From Oscillospiraceae bacterium (GTDB taxonomy: Bacteria > Bacillota > Clostridia > Oscillospirales > Acutalibacteraceae): a stretch of 64,000 nucleotides of DNA. The stretch spans positions 1-64,000 of the forward strand of contig DPOR01000003.1 of assembly GCA_003538135.1 (NCBI GenBank). The letters run 5' to 3'. Of the stretch, positions 16,974 through 25,050 are shown one piece after another (position 1 is the stretch's first letter; each line of letters begins with the position of its first letter). The notes below the pieces were generated by a model, which did not search any database, was not told where the DNA came from, and saw nothing but the letters and a program-made list of their open reading frames with translations. Position numbers and translations under genes: made by a program.

Positions 16974-17747
16974 ATGAACAGAAAAAAGCAAGCGGAACAA
17001 AAAGACAGCATATTGGAGCCCGTCGCGCCGACTCCGAGTGTTGGCGAGGATGACGGCGATTCGTCCGACAGCACGGACAGAGAGCTTCGTCAGATAGTCG
17101 AAACAGGCTCCATAACCGTCGATAAGCGCGGGCATTATATTCACTGCCTGACCGTCATAGGTCAGATAGAGGGTCACTATGTCCTGCCGGCGCAGAACAA
17201 GACCACAAAATATGAGCACGTCATCCCTCAACTCGTCGCCATTGAGGAGAGCCGCGATATTGACGGTCTGCTGATAATTCTCAACACCGTCGGCGGCGAT
17301 ATCGAGGCGGGACTTGCGATAGCGGAGCTTATAGCCGGAATGAAAACGCCGACTGTGTCCCTTGTCCTCGGCGGCGGACATTCGATAGGCGTGCCGCTCG
17401 CGGCCTCGAGCGCGTATTCTTTTATCGCGCCGAGCGCCACCATGACCGTACATCCGGTGAGGATGACGGGACTCGTCTTGGGCGTGCCGCAGACGATGTC
17501 CTATTTTGAGCAGATGCAGGAGCGCATTGTAAGATTTGTATCCGACAATTCGCGTATCTCCGCCGACCGCTTCCGTGAGCTTATGCTCGCAACCGGGCAG
17601 CTCGTTATGGACGTGGGAACGGTGCTCGACGGCGAGGCGGCGGTCAGAGAGGGACTCATCGACTCCCTCGGTACTCTCTCCGACGCTCTCGAAAAGCTCT
17701 GCGATATGATTGAAAAGCAGGACGAAAAGAAAGGGGAGAGCGAGTGA
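16974..17747 (+). CDS. tepA: ClpP-like serine peptidase TepA
   Basis: A 257-residue ClpP/crotonase-fold protease of the TepA (YmfB) family. The nucleophile Ser lies in GGGHSIGVPLAA and the catalytic His in MTVHPVRMTG; the N-terminal ~45 residues are acidic and disordered. ATG 16974 has a GGGAG site; an earlier in-frame codon adds six residues with no better signal. In Bacillus subtilis tepA is followed by ylzJ and spoIIIE, the same order as here with uppP inserted, which supports the name. TepA has been linked to protein translocation and to degradation of small acid-soluble spore proteins; its role here is not visible. Confidence 0.88.
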   Translation: MNRKKQAEQKDSILEPVAPTPSVGEDDGDSSDSTDRELRQIVETGSITVDKRGHYIHCLTVIGQIEGHYVLPAQNKTTKYEHVIPQLVAIEESRDIDGLLIILNTVGGDIEAGLAIAELIAGMKTPTVSLVLGGGHSIGVPLAASSAYSFIAPSATMTVHPVRMTGLVLGVPQTMSYFEQMQERIVRFVSDNSRISADRFRELMLATGQLVMDVGTVLDGEAAVREGLIDSLGTLSDALEKLCDMIEKQDEKKGESE

Positions 17748-17959
17748 TGCTCTATACTGTCGTCTCTCCCGCAGAAATATTCATGCAGCCGCCCGCAGAG
17801 GTCTGCGAGCACGAAGCTCCGTTCGGCTGCGTGATGTGTTCAAGGACAGAAAAAGGCGAGGTCGTTGAAAGACTTGTGACGACCGACCCGTTTGAATATC
17901 TGAAACCATGTTATTCACCCGGCGCTTTATACTCCGCCGAAAAATCGGAAAAGAGGTAA
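17747..17959 (+). CDS. YlzJ-like small protein
   Basis: A 70-residue protein starting MLYTVVSPAEIFMQPP, matching the YlzJ-like family seen directly downstream of tepA in Bacilli and Clostridia. The start overlaps the tepA stop (TGATG arrangement), and GGGGAG lies nine bases upstream of the ATG at 17747; a GTG one codon earlier is also possible. A conserved pattern of this family is the central FGxV...RLVTTDPFEYL segment. No function is known. Confidence 0.75.
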   Translation: MLYTVVSPAEIFMQPPAEVCEHEAPFGCVMCSRTEKGEVVERLVTTDPFEYLKPCYSPGALYSAEKSEKR

Positions 17960-17967
17960 TTTAACAG

Positions 17968-18837
17968 ATGGAAATACTCAAAGCGATATTGCTCGGCTTT
18001 TTGCAGGGCGTGACCGAATTTTTGCCCATATCCTCAAGCGGGCATCTCTCGGTGTTTCAGCACTTCTTCGGAAATGTCGGCGGCACAAGCTCTCTGCTGT
18101 TTACGGTGCTGCTACATATGGGCACTCTGATAGCGGTGTTCGTCGTTTATTATAAGACAATATGGGGTCTTATAGTCGAGTTTTTCGCCACGATAAAAGA
18201 CATTTTTACCGGCAAGTTCAAGTGGCGCGAGATGAACGAAAACAGGCGTATGCTCTTTATGTTCGTTATCTCCTGTGTGCCGCTGCTGTTTCTGCTTATC
18301 CCCGTCGGGGACGACAGGCGCATAATGGATGTCCTCGGCTCGCTTGCCGACGACAACGATATATTTGTCGAGGGCGTTTGCTTTATTGTCACTGCGATAC
18401 TCCTGCTCATCGGCTCGTGGCGCGCAAAGAAGGTCAAAGCTCGTCCCCAGATAGGCGCTAAATCGGCGCTTGCTGTCGGCGTGGCGCAGGCATTCGCCGC
18501 CGGTTTCCCCGGCATCTCGCGCTCCGGCTCGACCATTTCAACCGGTATGCTCTGCGGCGTGTCGAAGGAATATATGGTTCGCTATTCGTTCATCCTCGGT
18601 ATCCCGGCTATCCTTGCCGCCAATGTTATGGAGATAAAGGACGCCGTGGCTCTCGGCGAGCAGATAGATATCCTGCCCGTCGTCATAGGCATCGTCACCG
18701 CCGCCGTCGTCGGCTTTGCGGCGATAAAGGCGCTTGAATGGCTCGTCAAGATAGATAAGTTTAAGATTTTCGGCTACTATTGCCTCGCTCTGGGCGTTGT
18801 CGTTATAGTCGCCGGCATAGTTGAAAAGGTCAGATAA
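17968..18837 (+). CDS. uppP: Undecaprenyl-diphosphatase UppP (BacA)
   Basis: A 289-residue integral membrane enzyme that dephosphorylates undecaprenyl pyrophosphate so the lipid carrier can be reused for cell-wall synthesis; extra copies give bacitracin resistance. Both family signatures are present: FLPISSSGHLSVFQ near residue 20 (preceded by the E of GVTEF) and PGISRSGSTIS near 180. There are seven to eight transmembrane helices. It lies 8 bp after the YlzJ-like gene and 29 bp before ftsK, so it is inserted in the otherwise conserved tepA-ylzJ-spoIIIE order. Confidence 0.95.
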   Translation: MEILKAILLGFLQGVTEFLPISSSGHLSVFQHFFGNVGGTSSLLFTVLLHMGTLIAVFVVYYKTIWGLIVEFFATIKDIFTGKFKWREMNENRRMLFMFVISCVPLLFLLIPVGDDRRIMDVLGSLADDNDIFVEGVCFIVTAILLLIGSWRAKKVKARPQIGAKSALAVGVAQAFAAGFPGISRSGSTISTGMLCGVSKEYMVRYSFILGIPAILAANVMEIKDAVALGEQIDILPVVIGIVTAAVVGFAAIKALEWLVKIDKFKIFGYYCLALGVVVIVAGIVEKVR

Positions 18838-18866
18838 GACCGTTTGAATTTCTAAGGAGGGCCTTA

Positions 18867-21515
18867 ATGGCTGCGAAAAAGACTGCGGCAAAGTCAACAG
18901 CCGCCAAGAAGAAAACAACAACTAAAAAAGCCCCCGCGCCAAAGCCCGCGGCAGCGAAGACCGAGAGCGTCGAGAAAACGCCCGAGCAGCTGTCCTCACG
19001 CCGCCAAAAAGCGGCGATAGCGCTTATGGCTGTTGCGGCTCTGCTCATAGCAATGGCTTTTATCGAGGGCGAGCACGCGTGGCTTGCCGTGCATAATTTT
19101 ATGTTCGGCGTGTTCGGAACGTGTACATATATCTGGCCGGTCATGCTTATCTATGTCTCGGTCATGTTAGCCATGGATAAGACCTTCGGCTCGATATCGT
19201 CGAATCTTATCGGCGTCGGGATATCAATATTGCTGATTTGCTCGGCGATACATATTTTCTCGAACCCCGCCGAATATTTTTCAACATTGAGCCTCGGCGA
19301 TCAGATAAAGTCCGCGTGGAGAGACTACGACACTTTCCCGAGCGCGGGCGCACTCGGTGCGCTCGTCGGCGGATTGCTCGCCAAAATGGCGGGCAAGGTC
19401 GGAGCGGCGATAATTGACATTATCCTGCTCGCCGTCAGCATAATGTTTTTGACGGGACTCACCCTGTCCCGCCTCGGTATGTCCATTGCAAAGCCCTTAA
19501 AGCGCATGAGCGAGGACACGAACGAGCGCCTTGAGCGCGGAGCACAGCGCGTCAAAGAGGAGCAGGAGAGAGCGCCGTCGAGAGACACGCGTAGGAAGAA
19601 GGCGGAGGAGCCGTATGTTAGCCCGCGCCCGTTCCCCGTGCCGCCTCTGCCGACAGATGAGCCCGCCGCACCCGCAAAGAGCCGCAAAAAGGCCGACGAT
19701 GAGGGACCCGAGCCCACGGTATTCCCGCGCAAGCCCGTTCAGGCCGATGTCAGTATCGATGATATAGTCAGCCGCGCCGAGGCGGCAAATGCTACCGCAA
19801 AGGTTGCAGCAGCCGCTTCAAAGACCGCCGCCGCCGCGCAGGGCAGACCCGCCTGTGTGCCGCCTCTGCCGACGGAGAGCGCAAAAGACGAGCTTGAGAT
19901 GCTCGATATAAGCAAGAAGTCAGATGAGCCCGAAAAGCCCAAGAAGAAAGAGCCAGTCAAAAAGCCCGAGCCCGAGATTGAAACGCAGGAGACTGCGGAG
20001 GAGCCCGTTATCGAGAGCCGCCCGACTTATCGCAAGCCCCCGATAACCTGCCTCAAGGAGCCTATACACGACGGCAACGAAAACTTCTCCGACGAGCTCA
20101 AATCCAACGCGCAGAAGCTGCTTGAGACTCTCGAGAGCTTCAATGTCCATGCCAAAATAACCGAGATAAGCCGCGGTCCGTCCGTCACGAGATACGAGCT
20201 TCAGCCGGACGCGGGCGTCAGAATAAACAAAATAACAAATCTTGCGGACGATATCGCCCTGCGCCTCGCCGCGTCGGGAATAAGAATCGAAGCGCCCATT
20301 CCGAACAAGGCTGCGATAGGCATCGAGGTGCCCAACAAGCTGCGCTCAATGGTCTATCTGCGCGAGATAATCGAAAGTCCGCAGTTTCAAAACGCAAAGA
20401 GCAAGCTCAACGTCGCTTTGGGCAAGGACATCGCGGGCAACGCCGTGTGCGCGGATCTTACGAAGATGCCCCATCTGCTCATAGCCGGTACCACGGGCTC
20501 AGGTAAATCCGTGTGCCTGAACACAATGATAGCAAGCATTCTCTATAACGCGACCCCCGATGAAGTAAAGCTTCTGATGATCGACCCCAAGCAGGTTGAG
20601 TTCACCGTCTATAACGGCATCGCGCACCTTGCCGTGCCCGTCGTGTCCGACCCGCGCAAGGCCTCGGGCGCGCTGACCTGGGCGGTCAACGAGATGGAGA
20701 ACAGATATAAAATACTCTCCGAAAAGAATGTCCGCGATATCAAGGGCTATAACAAATTAGCCGAGCGCGACAAGTCCCTGCGCCCGATGCATCAGATAGT
20801 TATTTTCATCGACGAGCTCGCCGACCTTATGATGGTTGCCCCCAACGAGGTCGAGGACGCGATATGCCGCCTTGCTCAAAAGGCGAGAGCCGCGGGTATG
20901 CACCTTGTCATAGCGACTCAGCGCCCCTCCGTCGATGTCATAACGGGTATTATCAAGGCCAATATCCCCAGCCGACTCGCGCTCTCCGTATCGTCGTCCG
21001 TTGATTCGAGAACCATACTCGATATGTCGGGCGCCGAAAAGCTCATAGGCAACGGAGATATGCTCTTTAATCCCATAGGCGCAAATAAGCCCACCCGTAT
21101 TCAGGGCTGCTTCATCTCCGACGAGGAGGTCGAAAATGTCGCCGACTTCATCAAGCACAACGCCGAGGCGGAGTACGATGAGGGCATTATGGACGAGATA
21201 AACAGGCAGGCCGCAATAGCGGGCTCGAGCAAGAAGAGCAGTGCCGCGAGCAGCGAAGACGGCGAGGAGCCGGGCGACGAGATGTTCCCGAACGCCGTCG
21301 AAGTCGTGCTCGACGCAAAAATGGCGTCCACAACGCTCCTTCAGCGCAAGCTCAAGCTCGGCTACGCCCGCGCAGCAAGGCTCATGGACGAGCTCGAGAG
21401 CAAGGGCATTATCGGCCCGTTCGAGGGCAGCAAGCCCCGCCAGGTGCTCATAACCAAGCAGCAGTGGATGGAGAAATGCGCCCTGTCGGATGCCCCCGGG
21501 GACGACGAGATCTGA
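18867..21515 (+). CDS. ftsK: DNA translocase FtsK/SpoIIIE
   Basis: An 882-residue DNA pump that moves chromosomes through the division or sporulation septum. Order of parts: a Lys/Ala-rich basic tail (1-40), four transmembrane helices (about 50-205), a long charged Pro/Ala linker (to ~390), the RecA-like motor with Walker A AGTTGSGKS (about residue 540) and Walker B IVIFIDELADLM, and a C-terminal gamma winged helix (about 800-865, LLQRKLKLGYARAARLMDEL) that reads polar DNA sequences. It has a GGAGGG site. Proximity to tepA/ylzJ and the sporulation genes favours a SpoIIIE role; FtsK and SpoIIIE cannot be separated by sequence alone. Confidence 0.95.
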   Translation: MAAKKTAAKSTAAKKKTTTKKAPAPKPAAAKTESVEKTPEQLSSRRQKAAIALMAVAALLIAMAFIEGEHAWLAVHNFMFGVFGTCTYIWPVMLIYVSVMLAMDKTFGSISSNLIGVGISILLICSAIHIFSNPAEYFSTLSLGDQIKSAWRDYDTFPSAGALGALVGGLLAKMAGKVGAAIIDIILLAVSIMFLTGLTLSRLGMSIAKPLKRMSEDTNERLERGAQRVKEEQERAPSRDTRRKKAEEPYVSPRPFPVPPLPTDEPAAPAKSRKKADDEGPEPTVFPRKPVQADVSIDDIVSRAEAANATAKVAAAASKTAAAAQGRPACVPPLPTESAKDELEMLDISKKSDEPEKPKKKEPVKKPEPEIETQETAEEPVIESRPTYRKPPITCLKEPIHDGNENFSDELKSNAQKLLETLESFNVHAKITEISRGPSVTRYELQPDAGVRINKITNLADDIALRLAASGIRIEAPIPNKAAIGIEVPNKLRSMVYLREIIESPQFQNAKSKLNVALGKDIAGNAVCADLTKMPHLLIAGTTGSGKSVCLNTMIASILYNATPDEVKLLMIDPKQVEFTVYNGIAHLAVPVVSDPRKASGALTWAVNEMENRYKILSEKNVRDIKGYNKLAERDKSLRPMHQIVIFIDELADLMMVAPNEVEDAICRLAQKARAAGMHLVIATQRPSVDVITGIIKANIPSRLALSVSSSVDSRTILDMSGAEKLIGNGDMLFNPIGANKPTRIQGCFISDEEVENVADFIKHNAEAEYDEGIMDEINRQAAIAGSSKKSSAASSEDGEEPGDEMFPNAVEVVLDAKMASTTLLQRKLKLGYARAARLMDELESKGIIGPFEGSKPRQVLITKQQWMEKCALSDAPGDDEI

Positions 21516-21527
21516 TAGGAGAAAATT

Positions 21528-22502
21528 ATGGCAAACCAGAGAAAAGGCGGCTCCGCCGCACAGAATAAGCGCACGAAGCTTATAGTTACCGTGGCGGTCA
21601 TAGCCGTCGCGCTGCTGATAACCTTCGCGCCGTATATGAATCTTCCGTTCGATATCCCTACCTGGGGCGAGCTGCTCTCGGGCGATAAGCAGACCGTGCA
21701 GGACGGCGACGCGCTGAACGCGCCTTTTACCGTCCATGTCATCGACGTCGGTCAGGGAGACAGCATTCTCGTTAAAAGCGGGGAGCACGCCATGCTGATA
21801 GACGCGGGCGAGCGCGGCAACGACCAAAAAATACTTGATTATCTCAGGGCGAATTCCGTTGAAAAGCTCGATTACATAGTCGCAACGCACCCGCACTCCG
21901 ACCATATCGGCAGTATGCCCAAGGTCATTGAGGGGATAGAGGTTGACAATGTTATTATGCCGAAGCTTCCGAAGTCCATGGTTCCCACGACCTCGATTTA
22001 TCAAAAGCTGATAAAAGCGGTCAAGGCCTCCGGCGCCAAGGTGATATCCGCCAAGGCGGGCGATACCTATACCCTCGGCGACGCTAAGATAACGGTAGTC
22101 GGCCCCGTCGGCACGCCGGATGACCTGAACAATGCCTCCGTCGTCTTGAAAGTCGTCTACGGAAAGAATTCTTTCCTCTTTACGGGCGATGCCGAGGCAA
22201 AGAGCGAGAAACAGATACTTGCAAACGGCGCGGATATCAAGGCGGATGTCCTGAAGCTCGGCCACCACGGCAGCAGCACATCGACAAGCGAGGAGTTCCT
22301 CAAGGTCGTGTCCCCGTCGCTCGCGCTCATATCCTGCGGCAAGGATAACGATTACGGTCATCCGCACAAGGAGACTCTCGAAAAGCTCGAGAAGTACAAT
22401 ATCCCGTATGAGCGCACAGATATAAAGGGCACGATAGTCGTCGGCTCGGACGGCGAGTATCTTTCAACCGCGTTCCCGTCCGACAAAACCGCCGAGAAGT
22501 AA
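21528..22502 (+). CDS. ComEC/Rec2-like metallo-beta-lactamase hydrolase, membrane-anchored
   Basis: A 324-residue protein with one N-terminal transmembrane helix (about 18-38) and an extracellular metallo-beta-lactamase domain of the ComEC C-terminal type. It opens with VIDVGQGDSILV; metal ligands are in THPHSDHIGS, FTGDAE and LGHHGSSTSTS, and the final His in YGHPHKE. Stand-alone versions of this domain are common in Clostridia and are probably nucleases or phosphodiesterases; the membrane channel part of ComEC is missing, so it is not itself a DNA-uptake pore. It is 12 bp after ftsK and followed by a DUF3006 gene. Confidence 0.88.
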   Translation: MANQRKGGSAAQNKRTKLIVTVAVIAVALLITFAPYMNLPFDIPTWGELLSGDKQTVQDGDALNAPFTVHVIDVGQGDSILVKSGEHAMLIDAGERGNDQKILDYLRANSVEKLDYIVATHPHSDHIGSMPKVIEGIEVDNVIMPKLPKSMVPTTSIYQKLIKAVKASGAKVISAKAGDTYTLGDAKITVVGPVGTPDDLNNASVVLKVVYGKNSFLFTGDAEAKSEKQILANGADIKADVLKLGHHGSSTSTSEEFLKVVSPSLALISCGKDNDYGHPHKETLEKLEKYNIPYERTDIKGTIVVGSDGEYLSTAFPSDKTAEK

Positions 22503-22517
22503 AAAGGAGACGGCAGC

Positions 22518-22739
22518 ATGGAATATTACGCCATAGACCGTATAGAGGGAAACTACGCAGTCTGCGAAAAAGACGGCGAAACAATGGTCAATATCAGCCG
22601 CGCTTTGCTCCCCGAGGGAGCGGGCGAGGGCGGCGTTCTGCGCCGACTTGCGGACGGCTCGTTCGCGCTCGACAGAGAAGAGGAGGAGCGCCGCCGCAAA
22701 GAGGCGCTCGAGCTTACGGACGGCCTGTTTGACGAGTAA
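22518..22739 (+). CDS. DUF3006 domain protein
   Basis: A 73-residue protein with the DUF3006 pattern: an N-terminal YYAIDRIEGNYAVCEKDG beta hairpin, a central LPEGAGEGGVL, and a charged C-terminal helix with repeated E and R. DUF3006 genes commonly follow stand-alone ComEC-like hydrolases, as here (15 bp after it), which suggests a partnership. Function unknown. Confidence 0.8.
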   Translation: MEYYAIDRIEGNYAVCEKDGETMVNISRALLPEGAGEGGVLRRLADGSFALDREEEERRRKEALELTDGLFDE

Positions 22740-22755
22740 TAAAAAAATATTTTCT

Positions 22756-22793
22756 GTCCGCCGTGAAGTAATATAATCGCGGCGGGCGTTTTG
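22756..22793 (+). terminator. Terminator after the tepA-DUF3006 cluster
   Basis: Stem GTCCGCCG/CGGCGGGC (one G-U) with a 16-base loop, followed by GTTTTG. It closes the cluster that began at tepA. Confidence 0.7.
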
Positions 22794-22923
22794 TATTTTG
22801 TGCTTCGTTTTGTGTAAAAATAAAGAAATAATATAAAGAAACGGTTAAATTATGAGATTAGTATAGATTTTTAACGCGGAAAGTGATAAAATATATGCCA
22901 TACTGTTGAAAGAGAGTTGCTTT

Positions 22924-24306
22924 ATGGACAAGAAAGAAAAAAGAACATTCAAACAGTTTTTTATGGACAACGGTAAACGCAATTTGAAGATTACGATAAC
23001 CGTTGTATGCGTAGTGCTCGCATTGGCGATAATCGTCGGCGGAATCTTTATCGGCAAGAAGCTCGGGCTGATTACCATCGACCACGGCAGCAACGGCGAC
23101 CCCGAGGGCACCTTTGCGCCCGAGGAGCAGTTTGACGCCATGTACGATATCAGCGACGCTTCGGATATCGACAGCCTCATAACCGCCTGGGCTAAGAACG
23201 GCGGCGCGAAGTATTCGAGCAAGAACATAATCAATGTTCTGCTTCTCGGCGTTGACAGCGAGACCGGCAAGGCCGCCGGCGGACGCTCGGATGCGATTAT
23301 TCTGCTCTCTCTCAACAGAAAGACCAAGACTATAACTCTTGTGTCCTTCCTCAGAGACTGCTATACCTATATGAACATCAACGGCTCCGAGCGCTGCTGC
23401 AAGACGAACCACTCCTATTTCTGGGGCGGCCCCGCAGCACTTATAGAGACGCTTGAGAACAACTATAAAATAGAGATCGACCACTATATCAGCGTCGATT
23501 TCAAGAGCTTCCCGAAGCTTATCGATTCGCTCGGCGGAGTCAATGTTCCTATCGAGCCGTACGAGGCGGATTATATTAACCGCACCACTACTAAAATAGC
23601 CAAGATAAGCTCCGGCGACTCCGTCAAGCTCAGCGGTAATCAGGCTCTGGTTTACAGCCGTATCCGTCACGTTGACAACGAGGGCGATGTCGGCAGAACC
23701 GCGAGACAGCGCACGGTCATTATGGCTCTTATCAAAAGCGCGCAGAACGCCTCCGCGGGTCAGCTCAATAACGCGCTCGATATAGTTCTTCCGAATGTCG
23801 TGACGAACTATAAGCGCAGCGAGATACTCTCTCTCATGACCCAGGCTCTCTCCCAGGGTTGGATGGATTACCAGATAAAGCAGCTTGTTATGCCGACCGA
23901 GGGCAACTACACCTCCGCTCAGCTCTACACCTATTACGGCAAGATAATCAATCAGCCCCTTTCCGTTTGGGTAGTCGATTATCCCATTGTTGCGCGCGAT
24001 CTTCAGCTCGCTCTTTACGGCGATACGAATATAAAGATAAGCGACAACCACGTGTCTCCCGTTGACCTGCTCAAGAAGGGCGCAGTGCCGAGCAGCAACC
24101 GCGGCTCGGGCTCATCGAACTCGGGCAGACACACCGAGGTGGGCACGGTAGCCGAAACCGAGGTCAATGTGAATCCCGACCACACCTCAGAGGCCGTGAC
24201 GGAAGACGGCGGCGCGGAGAGCACGACCCGTCGCTTCCCGTTCACTCTTCCCGATTTCGGCACAACAGAGCCGCCGTCGGCAGAAGGCGAAAACGAGGCA
24301 GCATAA
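22924..24306 (+). CDS. LytR-CpsA-Psr (LCP) family wall polymer transferase
   Basis: A 460-residue type II membrane protein that would attach wall teichoic acid or capsule polymers from a lipid carrier to peptidoglycan. A cytoplasmic N-terminus and one helix (about 23-45) are followed by the LCP domain: NVLLLGVDSETG, then GGRSDAIILLSLNRKTKTI with TLVSFLRD, which hold the Arg/Asp residues that bind the pyrophosphate lipid, and VYSRIRHVDNEGDVGRTARQ. The last ~80 residues are a disordered Ser/Thr/Glu tail. ATG 22924 fits the membrane topology; the TTG 18 bp earlier has no better site. A possible -10 (TAAAAT, 22887-22892) precedes it. Confidence 0.92.
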   Translation: MDKKEKRTFKQFFMDNGKRNLKITITVVCVVLALAIIVGGIFIGKKLGLITIDHGSNGDPEGTFAPEEQFDAMYDISDASDIDSLITAWAKNGGAKYSSKNIINVLLLGVDSETGKAAGGRSDAIILLSLNRKTKTITLVSFLRDCYTYMNINGSERCCKTNHSYFWGGPAALIETLENNYKIEIDHYISVDFKSFPKLIDSLGGVNVPIEPYEADYINRTTTKIAKISSGDSVKLSGNQALVYSRIRHVDNEGDVGRTARQRTVIMALIKSAQNASAGQLNNALDIVLPNVVTNYKRSEILSLMTQALSQGWMDYQIKQLVMPTEGNYTSAQLYTYYGKIINQPLSVWVVDYPIVARDLQLALYGDTNIKISDNHVSPVDLLKKGAVPSSNRGSGSSNSGRHTEVGTVAETEVNVNPDHTSEAVTEDGGAESTTRRFPFTLPDFGTTEPPSAEGENEAA

Positions 24307-24312
24307 AAAATT

Positions 24313-24343
24313 ACCGCTCCGGATTATTTCCGGGGCGGTTTTT
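24313..24343 (+). terminator. Terminator of the LCP gene
   Basis: Stem ACCGCTCCGG/CCGGGGCGGT (one G-U), 7-base loop and a T run, directly after the stop codon. Confidence 0.9.
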
Positions 24344-24353
24344 ATGTCTGCGA

Positions 24354-24382
24354 TTGAAAAAACGTACAAAATGAGATATAAT
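24354..24382 (+). promoter_or_regulatory. Promoter of thiamin pyrophosphokinase gene
   Basis: TTGAAA and TATAAT with exactly 17-bp spacing, 29 bp before the ATG at 24412. Its position rules out the alternative upstream start at 24382, which would lie in the -10. Confidence 0.75.
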
Positions 24383-24411
24383 TGTCAGAGAAACGGACGG
24401 ACGGTGATAAC

Positions 24412-25050
24412 ATGAACAAAGTTTGTCATATAGTCGGCGGCGGAGACTTCTTCGGCATACGTTCCGTAGGGGAGGGCGATTTTATTATCGCCGCCGATAA
24501 GGGCTTTAGGTATCTTCAAAACCTCGGCATAACGCCCGATCTTGTCATAGGCGATTTCGATTCCCTCGGGCACACTCCGAGCGGACGGAATATCATAGTC
24601 CTGCCCTGCGAAAAGAATGACACCGACATGGGCGCGGCAGTCGCCGAGGGTGTAGAGCGCGGATATAAAAATTTCATTCTCTACGGCGCGACAGGCGGCA
24701 GACCCGACCATACGCTTGCCAATATTCAGCTCATCTCTTTACTTTCGAGCCGCGGGATGAACGCGATTATCGACGCGCGCGAAACCTCGTTTACTTCAAT
24801 AACAAACGGCGGAATAATTTTCGGAGAGGGCGCAAAAGGAACCGTGTCCGTGTTTTCCCATTCGGATATCTCCTGCGGCGTGACTGTGAGCGGGCTTAAA
24901 TACAGGCTCAAAAACGGGACGTTAAAAAATACTTATGCTCTCGGAGTCAGCAACGAATTTATCGGCGCAAAGAGCGAAATTTCAGTGGCTCGGGGAACGC
25001 TTACGGTTGTTTATCCGAGCAGCGCCGAGCCCGTGTTTTTCAGATTCTGA
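24412..25050 (+). CDS. Thiamin diphosphokinase
   Basis: A 212-residue enzyme transferring pyrophosphate from ATP to thiamin to make the cofactor thiamin diphosphate. Signatures are IIAADKGFRYL, VIGDFDSLGH, the acidic ENDTDMGAAVAEG-type segment (here EKNDTDMGAA), and ATGGRPDHTLANIQLI. Its 3' end overlaps the end of the convergent SpoVB gene by 69 bp, the last ~22 codons of each. In many Firmicutes this gene follows the ribosome assembly cluster rpe-rsgA; here it is isolated. Confidence 0.9.
   Translation: MNKVCHIVGGGDFFGIRSVGEGDFIIAADKGFRYLQNLGITPDLVIGDFDSLGHTPSGRNIIVLPCEKNDTDMGAAVAEGVERGYKNFILYGATGGRPDHTLANIQLISLLSSRGMNAIIDARETSFTSITNGGIIFGEGAKGTVSVFSHSDISCGVTVSGLKYRLKNGTLKNTYALGVSNEFIGAKSEISVARGTLTVVYPSSAEPVFFRF

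Noticed and set aside
21528..22502. Competence protein ComEC
   Set aside because: Only the hydrolase domain with one membrane helix is present; the membrane channel domain is missing.
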